Source of the DNA: Planctomycetales bacterium
GTDB taxonomy: Bacteria > Planctomycetota > UBA11346
Length of the DNA: 23,353 nt
NCBI GenBank assembly: GCA_025362255.1
Contig: JANYGY010000078.1
Coordinates: 1-23,353, forward strand
Direction of reading: 5' to 3'
The position numbers were made by a program, and so were the translations under genes. Each line of letters begins with the position of its first letter. Positions within the stretch are counted from its first letter, which is position 1. Shown here piece after piece: positions 6,520-14,235 of this stretch. The notes below the pieces were generated by a model. The model was not told the DNA's origin. It did no database searches and saw nothing but the letters and a program-made list of their open reading frames with translations.

Positions 6520-7815
6520 TCAGCGCCCTTCGATAATCCGTTCGATGATCGGCAACTGCGGATCAGCCGGTTTGGCGTTGCGATACACCGCCAAGACGCG
6601 GCGGGCCTCGTCATCGCGGCCGAGGCGATGCAGCAGCAGCGACAAGCGCAAGCTGGCGACGCTGGGACCTTGCACATCGGCTTGACGATAGAGGCCTTCG
6701 GCGCGGCCCAGATCGTTGCGGTTTTCGGCGATGGAGCCGGCCCAGGCGAGCACCGCGGGGTCCGCCTCACCTTGGCGCAACACGGCTTGCAGGGCGGCGT
6801 CCGCCGCCGCCAGATCGTTGGTCTGCGCCGCCAACCGCGCCGCCAGCAGATGGCCAGAGCGACTGCGTTTTTCGGTGGGCAGCGCCAGCAACCAGCGCCG
6901 CGCCTGATCATTGCGATCGGCTTCGGCGGCGATGCGCGCGGCAAATTCGACCAAGCGCGGATCAGCGGTCAGCGGATCCGCGACCAACGGCAGCACCGTC
7001 GCCAAAGCCGCCGGGGCCTGCTCGCCCGCAAGTTGCGCTTCGGCCAACGCTCGGCGTATTGCGACATCGTCGGGCTTGAGCAGCAACGCTGCTTCGAGCG
7101 CCACCCGTGCCTCGACCGGAGTTCCGCCACGGCTTTCAGCACCCGCGAGCGAACGCCACGTGTCGACGTCAGTGGGTGCTGCCACGAGCAGCGCCTGCAA
7201 TGCGGCGCGGGCTTCTTCCCAACGATCGGCAGCCACGAGCAAGGCGAGTTCCTGACGGCGGAATATTTTTTCGCCAGGAAACCGCGTGATGCCTTGGGTG
7301 ACCAGCGTCGAGGCCAGCCGCGGATCGCCACCGCGCGCGGCGCAGTCGGCGTAGAATGCGAGATCTGCCGCGGTGGCCGAAGCCACCGGCACCGCCGCCG
7401 CACAGGCAGTGATCGCGGCCGGCCAGTCACCCCGCGCACCGGCACAACGAGCGAGGCCGAGCTTTGCCTGGATCAGCGTTGGATCGAGCTGAGCAGCATT
7501 AGCGTAGGCCGTCTCGGCGCGGCGCAGCAGATCAAGCCGCGCTGCATCAGTCGCGCCGTCAGCCTGCTGCACTCGCGCATTGCCGAGCGCGAGGGCGACC
7601 AAGGCGTGGGGCGCTCCGGCATAGGCAACGATCAGCGCTTCGGCCTTTGCCGGATCTGATTCAGACCGGACCTTGTCGAGCAGCGTCGCGACCGCCTGGG
7701 GAACGGTTTGCGCTGCTGCTGATCCAGCTGATGAACCAGCGGCTAGTGAGCCCTCCGCCGCCGACAAAACAGCGGCGCTCGCTAACATCACACAACCAAG
7801 AACGACGAATTTCAC
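6520..7815 (-). CDS. Periplasmic TPR protein of the TonB operon
   Basis: The 431-residue product begins with a hydrophobic segment KFVVLGCVMLASAAVLSA typical of a signal peptide, then a long alpha-helical, Ala/Leu-rich chain with tetratricopeptide-like pairs (for example AYANAAQLDPTLIQAKLGLA, ALEAALLLKPDDVAIRRALA and AWAGSIAENRNDLGRAEGLY). It is predicted to be exported and to act as a scaffold. The GTG start at 7815 overlaps the tonB stop (GTGA); 30 further in-frame codons upstream lie within tonB. A TPR protein at the end of the cluster is a known feature of TtpC-type TonB systems in vibrios, where TPR proteins support TonB2-dependent transport. That role here is inference from context. Confidence 0.8.
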   Translation of the reverse strand: MKFVVLGCVMLASAAVLSAAEGSLAAGSSAGSAAAQTVPQAVATLLDKVRSESDPAKAEALIVAYAGAPHALVALALGNARVQQADGATDAARLDLLRRAETAYANAAQLDPTLIQAKLGLARCAGARGDWPAAITACAAAVPVASATAADLAFYADCAARGGDPRLASTLVTQGITRFPGEKIFRRQELALLVAADRWEEARAALQALLVAAPTDVDTWRSLAGAESRGGTPVEARVALEAALLLKPDDVAIRRALAEAQLAGEQAPAALATVLPLVADPLTADPRLVEFAARIAAEADRNDQARRWLLALPTEKRSRSGHLLAARLAAQTNDLAAADAALQAVLRQGEADPAVLAWAGSIAENRNDLGRAEGLYRQADVQGPSVASLRLSLLLHRLGRDDEARRVLAVYRNAKPADPQLPIIERIIEGR

Positions 7816-8576
7816 CGGGGAAGTCTCCACTCGACAGACAAGGTGATGGCGCAGGCGACCGGGCTGCCATGGGTCCGCGCGGGCGTGTAGCGCAAGGTCT
7901 TGCACAGCGCCTTGGCGGCGGCATCGAACACCCCAGGCGGATCACCGACGATGATCGCACAGGCTGAGACCTTGCCGTCAGGGCCGATCTCCAGGCGCAT
8001 CGAAGACACGCCTTCGATGCCGCGCAGCCGTGCGTTGCGCGGATAAAAACGCTCAAGGTCGAAACCGTTGGTGAGCACCGGCGGTTCTTCGACCAGCTCG
8101 CTGGCATCGGCCACCGGCGCAACACCGCCGGGATTGCCCGCCGGCAGGGCGGCAACGATCGCCGGCATCGAAACCGGACGGGCGACGTCCAGCACCGGCA
8201 GCTGCGGCAAGTTGAGAACCGCACCATTTGCCATCGGCGGCAGCACGATCGCGGGGGCCGGTAAAGCGATTGCCACCACCGGAGACGGCGGTGTCGGCGT
8301 GGGCGTGAGGGCGCGGACGGTCGCCACGGTCGGCAGTTTTTTCGGCGGCACGATGGCGATGCGCCTGATCACCACCGGCGCTTCGGGCGGAACCACGCGC
8401 GGACGATCAAGCCACGCCAGCAATCCCACGAGAAGCCCATTGGCGAGGACCGTGGTGCCCAGGGCGACCGCGACTCCGTAATAGTCGCGGCGACTGCGGC
8501 GGGCGCGGGCAGTCGAGAAAACGCTACGCTCGCCGACGGGAAATCGCGGGGGCACGGATCCGACCGCGGTGGTCAT
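7812..8576 (-). CDS. tonB: TonB-family energy transducer
   Basis: TonB proteins carry the energy of the ExbB-ExbD motor across the periplasm to outer-membrane receptors. The 254-residue product has a cytoplasmic basic stretch (about 24-31), one membrane helix (33-55), a long Pro/Ala/Val-rich spacer (about 60-160) and a C-terminal TonB domain (about 170-254). The domain includes FYPRNARLRGIEG, an IGPDGKV turn, FDAAAKAL and LRYTPARTHGSPV, ending SVEWRLPR. The domain order and length are normal. The start overlaps the exbD stop and the stop overlaps the TPR gene start. No TonB-dependent receptor is in the window, so the cargo is unknown. Confidence 0.88.
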   Translation of the reverse strand: MTTAVGSVPPRFPVGERSVFSTARARRSRRDYYGVAVALGTTVLANGLLVGLLAWLDRPRVVPPEAPVVIRRIAIVPPKKLPTVATVRALTPTPTPPSPVVAIALPAPAIVLPPMANGAVLNLPQLPVLDVARPVSMPAIVAALPAGNPGGVAPVADASELVEEPPVLTNGFDLERFYPRNARLRGIEGVSSMRLEIGPDGKVSACAIIVGDPPGVFDAAAKALCKTLRYTPARTHGSPVACAITLSVEWRLPR

Positions 8577-8986
8577 TGCAGATTTCCAGCAGTCGCGGCG
8601 ACATCGACGCTGCCCGCACCACCGGCGGTGCAGGCATCCATGACCGCCAGCAGGGTGCCGGTGGGCACCCGTCGATCAGCAATGAGGACCACCCGGGTGG
8701 CGCCGACGCGGCCCAATTCAGCACCGACCGCGGCCGGCAGGTCAGCGGCGCCGACCGTCCGATTCCCGACCACCACGTCACCTTCGGCGGTCACCGCGAC
8801 CTGCACGCTGGGGACCTCGGACACCGTCGCCGTGCTGCTTTGCGGACGCTCGATCGGCACTGCGCTTTCGGGCGTGAACGAGGTCGAGATGACGTAGAAG
8901 ACGAGGAGGAAGAACACCACATCGATCAACGGGATGACGTTGAGTTCGACATGGCGTTCGGCCGACCATGAGCGCCGGCGCCTCAT
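8573..8986 (-). CDS. exbD: ExbD/TolR-family proton-channel subunit
   Basis: ExbD is the single-helix partner of ExbB in the inner-membrane proton-driven motor. The 137-residue product has a basic N-terminus, the family signature LNVIPLIDVVFFLLVFYV (15-32) with the conserved membrane Asp (D22) that carries the proton, and a periplasmic domain of about 95 residues ending in a region like VVLIADRRVPTGTLLAVMDA, typical of the fold. The ATG at 8986 overlaps the exbB stop (ATGA) and the gene's own stop overlaps tonB. Length and residue conservation argue for an active subunit. Confidence 0.92.
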   Translation of the reverse strand: MRRRRSWSAERHVELNVIPLIDVVFFLLVFYVISTSFTPESAVPIERPQSSTATVSEVPSVQVAVTAEGDVVVGNRTVGAADLPAAVGAELGRVGATRVVLIADRRVPTGTLLAVMDACTAGGAGSVDVAATAGNLQ

Positions 8987-9378
8987 GCGTGGCGCTCACT
9001 CAGGCGGTGGGCGCGACGATCGATCACCCCTTCCCAGATCAGTGCCGGGATCGCCGCCACCAAGCCCGCCTGGGTCGCGGTCAACGCCATTCCAATGCCT
9101 GCACCAGCGTGGCGGGTCGCCGCGCCCCCCTGCACCAGCGACAGATCACGAAAGGTGTCCGAGATCCCGCCGACACTCGCCAGCAAACCGAGCAGCGGCA
9201 AAGCCGCGATCAGCGCGCGGATGACCCCCAGCCCGGCAGCTGGCTCGGCCAATGCCGGCGATGGTGGACCCCACAGCACCCACGTGCGATGGCCAAGCAG
9301 GGCGTACAGCGCCAACGAGGTGGCCGCCAACAACACCACCGCGCCGTCACCATGGCCCAAGGCTGCGAGCAGGCTCAC
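8983..9378 (-). CDS. exbB: ExbB (MotA/TolQ/ExbB family), short form
   Basis: This is the membrane motor subunit pairing with ExbD. The 131-residue product has a first hydrophobic helix (about 9-30) and the family core LLGLLASVGGISDTF followed by a second membrane segment GIGMALTATQAGLVAAIPALI. It is clearly shorter than the usual ExbB2-type protein (about 170 residues), mainly through a shortened cytoplasmic loop, but the conserved membrane core is intact. The GTG start at 9378 overlaps the stop of the larger ExbB-like gene (GTGA). Having a second small ExbB beside a large one is the hallmark of the TtpC-ExbB2-ExbD2-TonB2 arrangement. Confidence 0.85.
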   Translation of the reverse strand: MSLLAALGHGDGAVVLLAATSLALYALLGHRTWVLWGPPSPALAEPAAGLGVIRALIAALPLLGLLASVGGISDTFRDLSLVQGGAATRHAGAGIGMALTATQAGLVAAIPALIWEGVIDRRAHRLSERHA

Positions 9379-10793
9379 GACTGCGGCGTTTCGGCTGATG
9401 GGGTGGTGATGGCATCAGCAGGCTCATGGCTGACTGGGCTGACTGGGCTGACGGGAGTTTCCAGACGAGCCGAAGAAGCCGTGGTCTGCTGAGGCTCGCC
9501 GTCACCACTGCGATTATTTCCAAGGAGTCCACTCGCGGCTTCTTCGAGGAGGATGATCCGCCGTTCGGCAGCGCGATTGAGCAGCGAATGCGCGACCAGC
9601 AGCGGCACGGCGACCAGCATGCCGGCCTGGGTCGTGATCAGGGCCTCGGAGATGCCGCCAGACAATGACTTGGCGTTGCCCGACCCTTGGGCGCCGATGA
9701 CCGAAAATAAATCGATCATGCCGGTCACTGTCCCGAGCAGACCGAGCAGCGGTGCGATCGAGGCCATTAACAACAACAGCGCCAGCCCCCGCTGCATCTG
9801 GGGAGCCTCGGCAAGCACCACCCGATCGAGCGCGGCCTCGCGCGCCGCCCGCGACCAGCCCAGACAGGAAACCCCGACCGTGAGCAGGCGATCGAGGGGC
9901 TGGCGGCTCAACGGATCAACGGGCGGAGAACCGGCACTGCCCGCAGCGACCCACGCAAGAACGCCTTCGAGTCGCGCGCGTGCCAGCGGTATGCGGACCA
10001 GCGCGATGGTGCGGATTGCGGCCAGCACCACGCCGAGCAGACCCACTGCCAGAATGGGCCAGATGAACAATCGCCCACCCCTGATCCAGTCACTGAACGA
10101 ACGACGCGGTGGCGGCGTCTGCGCCGCCCAGCCACCCTGGATGTCGAGCACTACGCGGCTGGGATCGCCCAAAGCTGATTCCAATTCCAGCGGCAACGGT
10201 GGGCCAGAGACCAACGACAGGCCGCCCTTCGAGGTCAGCACCCCACGAGTCGCCGTGCCATCACCGCACGCCATCGCGCGGGCGGTGCCAACGCGCAACA
10301 CCGGCACCTTCACGGTCACCCCCGAGCGGTCCTGCACTTCTTCTTCGACCAAGCGCACCTGCGCTGCGGCGACCAATTTTTCCGGCATCGCCAACAGGGG
10401 TACGGACACCGCCTGCGCGCGCTCGATCAAGCCATTGGGCACCAGATCGAGGTGCAGGGCGGTGGCTGCCCGCGTGAGCTGCTGCACGAGCAGCGTCTCC
10501 GAGCCGGCGTTGGTCACCCGCAAGCGCTCAAGCTCGGTGTGCAGCCGGTTGGTCTCAGCCTGGGCGAGCGCGATCCGGCTGCGCAACTCGGAAAGTTTGC
10601 GCGCGAGATCGGTGACCACGACCGCCTTGGCGGCGCGGGCTTCGATGATCCGCGAACGCTCATTGGCCAAGGTCTCCTCGGCCTGTTGGCGCGCCGCGAC
10701 CGCGCCGGCGGCAAGTTCGGATTCAGCGGCGGACATCACGTGTGAAAGGCACATCAGCACCGACCACAACATCACGCAGGCGAGCGTCTTCAT
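9375..10793 (-). CDS. ttpC: TtpC-like protein: coiled coil fused to an ExbB domain
   Basis: The 472-residue product has a signal-like N-terminus (1-22), a long coiled-coil/helical periplasmic region (about 25-105), and a beta-rich middle (about 140-220). A membrane helix follows (242-265), then a MotA/TolQ/ExbB core (about 332-410) with APLLGLLGTVTGMIDLF and ALITTQAGMLVAVPLL. This layout, a periplasmic coiled-coil domain ahead of an ExbB domain, matches TtpC, the extra subunit that Vibrio TonB2 systems require. The C-terminus contains a short repeat, PVSPVSPVS, encoded by a 9-bp tandem repeat at 9431-9457. It overlaps both neighbours by 4 nt. The proposed role is coupling of the motor to TonB through the periplasm. 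Confidence 0.82.
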   Translation of the reverse strand: MKTLACVMLWSVLMCLSHVMSAAESELAAGAVAARQQAEETLANERSRIIEARAAKAVVVTDLARKLSELRSRIALAQAETNRLHTELERLRVTNAGSETLLVQQLTRAATALHLDLVPNGLIERAQAVSVPLLAMPEKLVAAAQVRLVEEEVQDRSGVTVKVPVLRVGTARAMACGDGTATRGVLTSKGGLSLVSGPPLPLELESALGDPSRVVLDIQGGWAAQTPPPRRSFSDWIRGGRLFIWPILAVGLLGVVLAAIRTIALVRIPLARARLEGVLAWVAAGSAGSPPVDPLSRQPLDRLLTVGVSCLGWSRAAREAALDRVVLAEAPQMQRGLALLLLMASIAPLLGLLGTVTGMIDLFSVIGAQGSGNAKSLSGGISEALITTQAGMLVAVPLLVAHSLLNRAAERRIILLEEAASGLLGNNRSGDGEPQQTTASSARLETPVSPVSPVSHEPADAITTPSAETPQS

Positions 10794-11512
10794 GGTGCGC
10801 CTCCAGCCGATCGCGGCAGCGACACCGGTTCACCGGCCGCCCGGCCTTCGGCGATGGCGATCGCACGGCGGATCTGCTCACGATCGTGATCATCGGCCGT
10901 CGGGGTCAGATCCAGGCGACCCTCGATCATCACCGCGGTGCCCGACTCCTGGCCATCGAGCACGGTCCACCACGCTAACGATCCAGCGCGCAGCAGGCGC
11001 ACCGCGGTCTTCGCCCCGACCGGATCACCGATGCGGTGACCGGCGGCGATTTCGACGGTGATCTGGCCCAGAGCCCGCTCGGTGAGTTCGATCGCCTTTA
11101 CCGCGGCTTCGATGCTGTCATCGGCGGGCACCACCAGCGTACCGGGTGGCAGGGTCAAGGCCGCGGCCTGCATTTTGGTGCGCAGCTGACCAGCTGCTTC
11201 AACGATGATCTTTTGCGCTGCGGGGACATCGCCCGACCCCAGGCGCTGATGTTCGAGCCGCAACCGGTCGCGCTCGCTCTCCGCCACCGCCAGATCCTGC
11301 TGCGCGCGCTTCAGCTCGCCCTCCAGGCCATCGATCGCGGCCAGCAGACGATCCGCCTCGGCCCGCCACGCCGCGACTTCACTGCCGTGCCGCGAACGCG
11401 ACTCATTGGCTGAGCGCAGATCCTCTCGGATCTTGGTGAGCAACTCGCTTTCGGCGGCGGCACATGCCGCGATCGGAAGGAGCAAAAAGAGAAAAAGTGG
11501 GATGCGGTTCAT
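10790..11512 (-). CDS. DUF3450-like periplasmic coiled-coil protein
   Basis: The 240-residue product has a signal peptide (1-20, ending CAAAES), a coiled coil (about 22-95) rich in Glu, Arg and Leu, and a C-terminal globular part. That part includes LAWWTVLDGQESGTAVMIEG and EQIRRAIAIAEGRAAGEPV, resembling the end of DUF3450 proteins. DUF3450 genes typically stand first in TtpC-type TonB clusters, as here. The gene is first in the operon, and its stop overlaps the ttpC-like start (ATGA). No clear ribosome site precedes the ATG; the promoter should lie in the 68-bp gap to the divergent gene. Its function in TonB systems is poorly defined. Confidence 0.72.
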   Translation of the reverse strand: MNRIPLFLFLLLPIAACAAAESELLTKIREDLRSANESRSRHGSEVAAWRAEADRLLAAIDGLEGELKRAQQDLAVAESERDRLRLEHQRLGSGDVPAAQKIIVEAAGQLRTKMQAAALTLPPGTLVVPADDSIEAAVKAIELTERALGQITVEIAAGHRIGDPVGAKTAVRLLRAGSLAWWTVLDGQESGTAVMIEGRLDLTPTADDHDREQIRRAIAIAEGRAAGEPVSLPRSAGGAP

Positions 11513-11580
11513 GCGACGGCGAGGATGGTAAGAATGGCCCTGGCGCTGGCCAGTCCCTAGGCGTCGCCACCATCACCACC

Positions 11581-12375
11581 ATGGCCCTGCCCGCTGCTGC
11601 CCCGGAAGCGCTGCTCGATGCGTTTCTCCACGTCCATGCCCAGCGCACGGCCAACCCGGTGCAGCTGTATGCGCGTGGTGAAGAACTCTATCACCAGCTC
11701 GCTGGCGCGCCGCCAGCCCGCCCGCAATGGGGCCGATTCCTGGTCGCGTTGGGCAGCATGGCGGCTGACGATTTCGACGATGCCGCCGCCGCCAGCCGCT
11801 ATTTTCTCAGCTGTCTGCAAGGCGTCGACTGCCACGGCGATCACGAAGCTGCGGTCACCGCCGGCTATGATCAGGGCGTCCTGCAAGAACGCCGACGCAA
11901 TCCCAGTCATGCCCGCGCGGCGTACCGCGCCGCCGCGACCGAAGGTTTCCGCCTTGCCTGCATCACCGCCAATACCGTCCGCGCGGCGGTTGGCGCGGTC
12001 CGTCTGCATTTTGCCGAATACGAAAAACTCGATGACCTTCATCGTCAGGTGCTCAAGCAGGCCTGGCTGGGGTGGTTGTGGCTGCGCATCGCGCAACCAG
12101 AGCAGCTTGACCGCGAATTGTGCCGCGAGCTCGGCCGTCAACTGTGTGCGTTCCTGTTGCCAGAAGAGGATCCCGGCGACCTCGCACCCCGTTGGCGCGA
12201 ATGGTCACCTCACGTGTTGCACACCTCGGCCGGCGCGTGGCTCGATGGCCAGCCCGCCTGCCTCATCGAATTGTTTGCCGTAGCCGCCGAATCCGCGGCC
12301 GAACATCTCGGCGATGAAGGGCCTGATCCGGCAGCACCCTATCGCCTGATGTGGATGGCTGCCAAACGCAGCTGA
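11581..12375 (+). CDS. Helical protein of unknown function (264 aa)
   Basis: I do not recognise a named family. The 264-residue product is almost entirely alpha-helical, with repeated helix pairs reminiscent of TPR or Sel1-like repeats (for example YDQGVLQERRRNPSHARAA followed by AATEGFRLACITAN). No signal peptide or membrane segment is visible, so it is probably cytosolic. It contains several cysteines and many Trp residues in the middle (about 157-165, LGWLWLR). The ATG at 11581 is chosen because the upstream codons look like the divergent promoter region; no ribosome site is seen. The gene diverges from the TonB operon and converges with the SGNH hydrolase, its stop lying only one base from that gene's stop. 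Confidence 0.65.
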   Translation: MALPAAAPEALLDAFLHVHAQRTANPVQLYARGEELYHQLAGAPPARPQWGRFLVALGSMAADDFDDAAAASRYFLSCLQGVDCHGDHEAAVTAGYDQGVLQERRRNPSHARAAYRAAATEGFRLACITANTVRAAVGAVRLHFAEYEKLDDLHRQVLKQAWLGWLWLRIAQPEQLDRELCRELGRQLCAFLLPEEDPGDLAPRWREWSPHVLHTSAGAWLDGQPACLIELFAVAAESAAEHLGDEGPDPAAPYRLMWMAAKRS

Positions 12376-12376
12376 T

Positions 12377-13039
12377 TTAAGTGCCACTCCAGTGGTACCC
12401 GATCGCATCGAGAAAGGCACGCGCCAGTGCTTGGTGTCCGACGTGATCGGGATGGACCCGATCCCAGGCGATCGCTGATGAATGGGTGTGCTCAAGCAGG
12501 CGATTGAACGCCGCCTGGGTGTCGACGAATCGTGCGCCATGGCGCAGCGCAACCTGCTTCACGATCGTCCCGTACTCATCCATCCGCGCGCGCATTGCGT
12601 CGGCGGGATTCGGTTCGATGTAAAACGGCGTCATCAGCACCAGGCCGGCGACCTTGGCCTTGGTCTGCGCCACCAGCTCATCAAGCGTCGCCGCGTAAAC
12701 GTCGGGCAACACGTGGGTTTCGGGTTGCAGCGGCAGGTCGAACTGACGCCACACGTCATTGATCCCGATCATGATCGACAGCCAATCAGGTTTGAGGTCG
12801 ATGACGTCCGTCTGCCAGCGCTGCTTGAGATCGAGAACGGTATGGCCGTCGGTCCCAACGTTCACCACCCGGATGTGGTGCGCCGGATACGCAGTCGCGA
12901 GCAGACCATCGACGTAGTGCACATAACTTCTGCCGAGGGCGGAATGGTGACCCTCACCCACCGGTCGCGCACGACCCATGTCGGTGACAGAATCGCCGAT
13001 CATCACGAGTTTCTGATGCGGCTTGAGGGCGAGCGCCAT
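12377..13039 (-). CDS. SGNH/GDSL-family hydrolase
   Basis: The 220-residue product is a compact cytosolic esterase-like enzyme with all four SGNH blocks: VMIGDSVTD (12-20, nucleophile S17), NVGTDGHTVLDL (60-71), IGINDVWRQFD (91-101, N94) and DRVHPDHVGH (193-202, catalytic D193 and H196). It resembles the rhamnogalacturonan acetylesterase/lysophospholipase-like branch that deacetylates sugars or lipids, but the substrate cannot be read from sequence. The ATG at 13039 has AGGAAG six bases upstream and is preferred over an in-frame TTG at 13057. The gene follows pilT by 30 bp on the same strand and is probably the last gene of that transcript. No secretion signal is visible. Confidence 0.88.
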   Translation of the reverse strand: MALALKPHQKLVMIGDSVTDMGRARPVGEGHHSALGRSYVHYVDGLLATAYPAHHIRVVNVGTDGHTVLDLKQRWQTDVIDLKPDWLSIMIGINDVWRQFDLPLQPETHVLPDVYAATLDELVAQTKAKVAGLVLMTPFYIEPNPADAMRARMDEYGTIVKQVALRHGARFVDTQAAFNRLLEHTHSSAIAWDRVHPDHVGHQALARAFLDAIGYHWSGT

Positions 13040-13069
13040 CGGCAGTCTTCCTGGCAATGGTGGAATGAA

Positions 13070-14173
13070 TTATTTTTTGAGCGCCGGCATCATCTGCGAC
13101 GACGATCCACGCTGAATGCCGCGGAACAGCATTTCCATCTCGTCGGGATTGTCGCTGTTGGCGAGCGCGTCTTCGCGCGAGATGCTGCCCTTTTCGAACA
13201 GCTTGTAGAGCGATTGGTTGAAGGTCATGCAGCCGAAGTGCTCGCTGTCGCGCAATGCGGTATACAGCTCGGTGGTTCGACCTTCCTCGATCATCTGTTT
13301 GATCGTGGGGGTCGCGACCATCACTTCGAGACCTGGGCAGCGGCCGGGTCCATCCTTGCGTGGTACCAGGCGCTGGCTGACCACCGCCTGGAACACCAAC
13401 GACAACTGCATGCGGATCAGTGCGTGCTGGAACGGCGGGAAGAAGTTGATGATGCGTTCCATCGTCTGCTGAGCATTGATCGTGTGCAGGGTCGACAGCA
13501 CCAAGTGCCCGGTCTCGGCTGCATCGATGGCCGCATTCACGGTCTCGGCGTCTCGCATTTCGCCGATCAGGATGACGTCGGGTGCTTCGCGCATGGCATT
13601 GCGCAGAGCGCTTTTGAAGTCACGCGTGTCGATCCCGACTTCGCGTTGATTGATCAGACAGCGGTCATCGGTGTAGCTGTATTCGATCGGGTCTTCGACG
13701 GTGATGATATGCCGATTCACGTTGGCATTCATGTAGCTGATCATCGACGCCAAGGTCGTCGACTTGCCTGACCCGGTGATCCCGGTGACCAGCACCAGAC
13801 CGCGCTTGAGCAAGGACAACCGTTCGAACGTGTCGACCGGCAGACCGAGATCCTTGAATCCCGGAATCTCACCCCGGACGTGACGCAGGACGATGCCGAT
13901 GTTACCGCGTTGCATGAACGCATTGACGCGGAAGCGGCCGATCTCGGGATCCTCAAAGGCGCTATCGCACTCGTGGTTCTTCTTGAACGACTCGCGCGCA
14001 TGTTCGTCGACGATCAGCATGAACGAGTCGCGCATGTCATCCGCGCTCATCGCCACCGTGCCGAGCTGACGCACCGCGCCATCGACGCGCACACGTGGTG
14101 GGCTGCCGACCTTGAGGAACAGGTCCGATGAGCGCAACTGCACCATCGCCTTGAGGACGTCCTTGATGTTCAT
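13070..14173 (-). CDS. pilT: PilT-type secretion/retraction ATPase
   Basis: PilT hexamers at the inner membrane power retraction of type IV pili. The 367-residue product has the N-terminal PAS-like domain (LRSSDLFLKVG at 13-23), Walker A GITGSGKST (131-139), an Asp box starting ITVEDPIEY (157-165), Walker B region APDVILIGEMRDAET (197-211) and His box TGHLVLSTLHT (221-231). Length is typical for PilT/PilU. A purine-rich AGGAATT precedes the ATG. No other pilus gene is nearby, so the link to twitching, secretion or DNA uptake is open. It lies 62 bp downstream of obg and 30 bp upstream of the hydrolase gene, all on one strand. PilU rather than PilT is possible. Confidence 0.92.
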   Translation of the reverse strand: MNIKDVLKAMVQLRSSDLFLKVGSPPRVRVDGAVRQLGTVAMSADDMRDSFMLIVDEHARESFKKNHECDSAFEDPEIGRFRVNAFMQRGNIGIVLRHVRGEIPGFKDLGLPVDTFERLSLLKRGLVLVTGITGSGKSTTLASMISYMNANVNRHIITVEDPIEYSYTDDRCLINQREVGIDTRDFKSALRNAMREAPDVILIGEMRDAETVNAAIDAAETGHLVLSTLHTINAQQTMERIINFFPPFQHALIRMQLSLVFQAVVSQRLVPRKDGPGRCPGLEVMVATPTIKQMIEEGRTTELYTALRDSEHFGCMTFNQSLYKLFEKGSISREDALANSDNPDEMEMLFRGIQRGSSSQMMPALKK

Positions 14174-14235
14174 GCGGTCAATTCCTGAGGCTCGGCTTGA
14201 AAGGTGGAAAGTCGGACTTCGCTAAGGCAGCAGAT

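Noticed and set aside
6628..7659. 343-codon plus-strand open frame opposite the TPR gene
   Set aside because: Composition is typical of antisense translation of an Ala-rich helical protein, with no domain or ribosome site.
9553..11061. 502-codon plus-strand open frame opposite the TtpC-like and DUF3450-like genes
   Set aside because: Its translation is rich in Arg, Ser and Pro with no recognisable domain, and it lies antisense to two well-supported genes. It is a GC-rich shadow frame.
12482..13771. 429-codon plus-strand open frame opposite the hydrolase and pilT
   Set aside because: It is antisense to two genes with intact catalytic motifs. Its own translation is His/Arg/Asp-rich and unlike any family.
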